A DNA stretch of 42,402 bases from DATGHS01 sp035307785. GTDB taxonomy: Bacteria > Planctomycetota > Planctomycetia > Gemmatales > Gemmataceae. Numbering within the stretch: position 1 is the stretch's first letter; each line of letters starts with the position of its first letter. Location: assembly GCA_035307785.1 (NCBI GenBank), contig DATGHS010000449.1, forward strand, positions 1-42,402, given 5' to 3'. Below the pieces are notes generated by a model. That model was not told where the DNA came from, did not search any database, and was given only the letters and a program-made list of their open reading frames with translations. A program made the translations under genes and the position numbers. Positions 40,722 through 42,402 of this stretch are shown piece by piece.

Positions 40722-40790
40722 TTCGCCTGCCGAGGCTTCCAGCGCAGAGGGACACTTCCCACAAGTGCCACTCAGCCACGGCCAGGCGAA
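40722..40790 (-). ncRNA. Second hairpin of tRNA-like leader 2
   Basis: The minus strand reads TTCGCCTG ... CAGGCGAA (8 bp) with CCG/CGG and GGC/GCC continuing the stem, and an inner CACTT/AAGTG hairpin. It is joined to the tRNA-like fold by AA and followed by ACTTT, a purine ribosome site and ATG. The same architecture, with different base pairs, occurs in leader 1. Confidence 0.55.
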
Positions 40791-40791
40791 T

Positions 40792-40872
40792 TGGCCAGCT
40801 GCGGATTCGAACCGGAGCAACGCGAAGATGGCAAGTATTGTCTTTCGCGTCGCGGCAACCATGCCGCCGGCC
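40792..40872 (-). ncRNA. tRNA-like structure 2 with extended hairpin replacing the anticodon arm
   Basis: Acceptor strands GGCCGGC/GCTGGCC pair over 7 bp with one G-T. A D-arm-like GGC-ATGGTT-GCC follows. Then comes a 10-bp stem GCGACGCGAA/TTCGCGTTGC with a 17-base loop where the anticodon arm should be. The T-arm is TCCGG-TTCGAAT-CCGCA (4 of 5 pairs, canonical T-loop). Positions 8-9 are missing, so it is not a decoding tRNA. The discriminator is A and no CCA is encoded. Confidence 0.6.
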
Positions 40873-40878
40873 AGAAAG

Positions 40879-41139
40879 CTACTTCGGCGATAGCACGCGC
40901 TCGGGCTGATCGTGCGGACCGCCGCTCGGTTTTTCAGGAACTGGCGCAGATGCCTCGACAAGTTCGCATTGCGGAGCGTCGAACGATTGCGACTTCAGCG
41001 GCAGCCCATCCTTGTCCAGAGTTTCCTTCTGAACGGAAATCGTAGTGCAGCCATTAATCCACTTGTGCACGCCGGTAACGACGCCCTCGAAACCGCTGAT
41101 TTTGTCTCTCGCCCTGTCGCCCGGTTTGAATTCGGCCAT
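40879..41139 (-). CDS. SH3-like small phage protein preceded by tRNA-like leader 1
   Basis: An 86-residue protein. Residues 5-62 (FKPGDRARDKISGFEGVVTG ... VHKWINGCTTISVQKETLDK ... QSFDAPQCELVE) match a widespread small phage family with an SH3-like barrel: KPGD..RDKI.GFEG, then INGC.. and FD.PQ. The tail is Pro/Glu-rich. AGGAG at good spacing supports ATG. A 179-base structured leader precedes it and its stop lies six bases before tRNA-like structure 2. Function of the family is not known to me. Confidence 0.72.
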   Translation of the reverse strand: MAEFKPGDRARDKISGFEGVVTGVHKWINGCTTISVQKETLDKDGLPLKSQSFDAPQCELVEASAPVPEKPSGGPHDQPERVLSPK

Positions 41140-41160
41140 GGGATCTCCTGTTGTGAAAGT

Positions 41161-41233
41161 TTCCAGGGCCCCGGGAACGCCCCGACGGCCTACACAAGCA
41201 AGCTTTCTCACATCAGCCGCCAAGGCCCTGGAA
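41161..41233 (-). ncRNA. Second hairpin of tRNA-like leader 1
   Basis: TTCCAGGGCC pairs with GGCCCTGGAA over 10 bp, joined to the tRNA-like fold by AA and followed by ACTTT, AGGAG and ATG. Leader 2 has the same layout with a different stem sequence, so pairing is conserved without sequence identity. Confidence 0.55.
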
Positions 41234-41234
41234 T

Positions 41235-41318
41235 TGCCTGGGGATGGATTCGAACCACCATCTGCCGATGAGTTCGGTCACGAATCAACGGCCGCTCTGC
41301 CATTTGAGCTACCCAGAC
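41235..41318 (-). ncRNA. tRNA-like structure 1 with extended hairpin replacing the anticodon arm
   Basis: Acceptor GTCTGGG/CCCAGGC (7 bp, one G-T), TA at positions 8-9, D-arm GCTC-AAATGGCA-GAGC and T-arm GGTGG-TTCGAAT-CCATC are all tRNA-like. In place of a 17-base anticodon arm is a 29-base hairpin: GCCG/CGGC, a T-T mismatch, TGA/TC-A pairs with one bulge, TTCG/CGAA, loop TGAC. No usable anticodon loop exists. It begins right after a terminator-like hairpin and precedes a coding gene. Confidence 0.65.
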
Positions 41319-41322
41319 CAAA

Positions 41323-41348
41323 CCCGCCGCCCCAGTGCGGACGGCGGG
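41323..41348 (-). terminator. Terminator-like hairpin upstream of tRNA-like leader 1
   Basis: On the minus strand CCCGCCG-loop-CGGCGGG then TTTGG, a 7-bp GC stem and short T-run. It ends where the tRNA-like fold begins. It could stop transcription from the Ser-X/EIGK region so that the leader needs its own promoter or readthrough. Confidence 0.45.
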
Positions 41349-41591
41349 CACCTAGGACGCAAACTAGCAAGGCGCCTGGCCGGAGGCGGCCGGGCCCGGT
41401 GCTGGTCACTCGGAGATTCGCGGGAGCCGGCCGGGGTGGGGACGCACCGGCCGGTGTTTCCATCGCCCGCCGTTGGCACGCCGCTTTCCTTCGGCTGCCG
41501 AATGCGATCCCTGCACCGCGGCCAAGTGCGCGGCGGGCGAAGTCGTGAATATCGCGAAATTGCGATCATGCGAAGTCCTTTTCGTTTTCTG
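41349..41591. other. GC-rich noncoding stretch between EIGK gene and leader 1
   Basis: About 240 bases with no convincing gene. Contains a perfect 12-bp palindrome CACCGGCCGGTG at 41444-41455 and an ATCGC...GCGAT inverted repeat near 41560. An Arg/Pro-rich ORF crosses it but runs into the tRNA-like structure. It could contain an origin or promoter; no proof is visible. Confidence 0.4.
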
Positions 41592-41990
41592 TTAAACTGC
41601 CGGCTTCTGCTTGCGCGGCATTTTCTTTTCATCGATCTGCATTGCGCCGTAGACGTAGACGAGCGACAGCTTGTAGGGCTGCGGGTATACTTCGACCTCC
41701 GCGAAGTCCAGCGACTCCATGGCCTGCGTGTGCCGGCCGACTTCCGGAATCCAGCAACAGGGCGAGAGGGTCACGGTCGTGAACGACCTGTGGGTCACCT
41801 TGCCGACGTAGAAGAAGCCGAACGTCTGAAAGAAGTAACATTTTCCAATCTCAATTTCTTCCGGGTCCATCAGTTCATCCCCCGTAGCCTCAAGCAGCGC
41901 GTCGTGCAACATCCAGTGCGGAGTGCCGTGCCGGAAAAACTTCCGAACTCGCGCGCGAAAACAAATATCCAACCACGCCGGCGGCATCAT
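41592..41990 (-). CDS. EIGK-family protein fused to an MMPPAW start cassette
   Basis: A 132-residue ORF. It starts MMPPAWLDI, clearly related to the start of the Ser-X ORFs, then about 30 basic residues. The folded part is EIEIGKCYFFQTFGFFYVGK, TLSPCCWIPEVGRHTQAMES, LDFAEVEVYPQPYKLSLVYV and an acidic end. I recall small planctomycete proteins of the pattern ExGKxYxxxT...GxV...WIxxxGR next to Gly/Ser-repeat genes. Its start follows AATTAACCC, the same junction as after the repeat ORF. Function unknown; an internal ATG at MDPEEIEIG is possible. Confidence 0.65.
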   Translation of the reverse strand: MMPPAWLDICFRARVRKFFRHGTPHWMLHDALLEATGDELMDPEEIEIGKCYFFQTFGFFYVGKVTHRSFTTVTLSPCCWIPEVGRHTQAMESLDFAEVEVYPQPYKLSLVYVYGAMQIDEKKMPRKQKPAV

Positions 41991-41993
41991 GGG

Positions 41994-42236
41994 TTAATTG
42001 CTCATACTCCCGCTCCAGCTCCTGCTCCCGCTCCTGCTCCAGCTCACGCTCCCGCTCCAGCTCCTGCTCCCGCCCCTGCTCCCGCTCCCGCTCCCGCTCC
42101 AGCTCCCGCTCCTGCTCCCGCTCGCGCTCCTGCTCCAGCTCCCGCCCCTGCTCCCGCTCCTGCTCCAGCCCCTGCTCCCGCTCCTGCTCCCGCTCCTGCT
42201 CCAAATCCACAAGAACCACGCCGGCGCCAGCATCAT
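41994..42236 (-). CDS. Ser-X repeat protein, complete copy
   Basis: An 80-residue ORF: MMLAPAWFLWIW followed by about 33 Ser-X units, where X is mostly Arg, Gly or Trp, ending SMSN. The DNA is a six-base repeat. The ORF is bracketed on both sides by AATTAACCCATGATG. A second frame through the same DNA gives Glu-Arg/Gln/Leu repeats and is also open. I prefer the Ser-X frame because its start and stop match neighbouring copies. Function unknown. Confidence 0.52.
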   Translation of the reverse strand: MMLAPAWFLWIWSRSGSRSGSRGWSRSGSRGGSWSRSASGSRSGSWSGSGSGSRGGSRSWSGSVSWSRSGSRSWSGSMSN

Positions 42237-42402
42237 GGGTTAATTGCCCCTGCTCCCGCTCCAGCTCCCGCTCCTGCTCCCGCTCCTGCTCCCGCTCCTG
42301 CTCCTGCCCCTGCTCCCGCTCCTGCCCCTGCTCCCGCTCCAGCTCCCGCTCCAGCTCCCACTCCCGCTCCCGCTCCCGCTCCAGCTCCCGCTCCAGCTCC
42401 CG
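42000..42402. repeat. Six-base repeat field CTCCCG/CTCCTG/CTCCAG (continues at 1-122)
   Basis: Plus strand is a nearly pure pyrimidine-rich array of CTCCCG, CTCCTG and CTCCAG units interrupted by two non-repeat start cassettes. The same array opens the window. Unit length of six keeps all frames open, so contraction or expansion does not cause frameshift. This explains why assembly ended here. Confidence 0.85.
42240..42401 (-). CDS. Ser-X repeat protein, C-terminal part entering from window edge
   Basis: An open frame of Ser-X units (X mostly Gly, Arg, Trp) ending SRGN and TAA, three bases before the next ATGATG. Its start lies beyond the window end. If the genome is circular it joins the ORF at 1-153, apart from a one-base frame difference at the junction. 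Confidence 0.45.
   Translation of the reverse strand, partial: GSWSGSWSGSGSGSGSWSGSWSGSRGRSGSRGRSRSGSRSGSRSGSWSGSRGN

Noticed and set aside
41309..41569. Minus-strand ORF, MIAISRYSR..., with AAAAGGA upstream
   Set aside because: Arg/Pro-rich composition expected of random GC-rich DNA; it runs through the terminator-like hairpin and stops in the tRNA-like structure.
41890..42219. Frame coding Glu-Arg/Gln/Leu repeats through the six-base array
   Set aside because: It is open only because the unit is six bases; it starts at a GTG inside the start cassette and runs across the EIGK gene. Kept as alternative, not as a call.
41998..42243. Plus-strand Leu/Pro repeat ORF
   Set aside because: Antisense shadow of the same repeat, with no ribosome site or conserved start.

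Overview
The window looks like one nearly complete genome of a temperate, tailed double-stranded DNA phage (or excised prophage) of about 42 kb, most likely infecting a planctomycete. Both ends lie inside the same six-base repeat field and the same minus-strand gene string, so the molecule is probably circular or terminally repeated and was opened in a low-complexity tract. Host assignment rests on high GC and on recalled protein types: secreted proteins ending in a KAIERLKKIVKDYPDTPAAKEAAELL tail, a secreted protein with a C-terminal GPDGKTPEWRIW-like block, Ser-Gly repeat proteins, and a type IIG-enzyme C-terminus of planctomycete style. No search was run.

Layout. (1) 2.0-3.7 kb is the lysogeny module: tyrosine integrase, an attP-like site that reproduces the 3' end of a tRNA-Gln gene, a small membrane protein, two operator-like sites and a Cro/CI-type regulator. 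(2) 3.7-5.4 kb holds accessory genes on both strands, one with its own sigma70-like promoter. (3) From 1.9 kb leftwards through the circle junction and on to 36.3 kb runs the early/replication region, all minus strand: SWIM zinc finger, RecT-like annealing protein, a string of Ser-X repeat ORFs with duplicated start cassettes, a small EIGK-family protein, two genes led by tRNA-like RNA leaders, many small zinc-ribbon proteins, a C5 cytosine methyltransferase and a replication-initiator-like protein. (4) From 35.9 kb down to 5.5 kb runs the late region, minus strand: terminase large subunit, portal, a protease-scaffold-major capsid fusion, decoration proteins, head-tail connectors, tail tube, tail chaperone with a frame change, tape measure, minor tail proteins, glycosyltransferases, lysis-region genes and fibre-like proteins, ending in a C-terminal piece of a type IIG restriction-modification enzyme.

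Most minus-strand genes are coupled by ATGA or TGATG overlaps. No ordinary peptidoglycan hydrolase is visible. The lysis region instead has a holin-like protein next to a secreted caspase-like (clan CD) peptidase and a papain-like peptidase. Three glycosyltransferase-like genes and a SAM methyltransferase sit among virion genes.

The strongest candidates for something undescribed are: (a) a pair of leaders at 40700-40872 and 41140-41318, each a tRNA-like fold with a long hairpin in place of the anticodon arm, then AA, a second hairpin, GAAACTTT, a ribosome site and a start codon; (b) the tandem MM(L)PAW start cassettes feeding Ser-X repeat ORFs at the circle junction; and (c) the protease-type lysis region.
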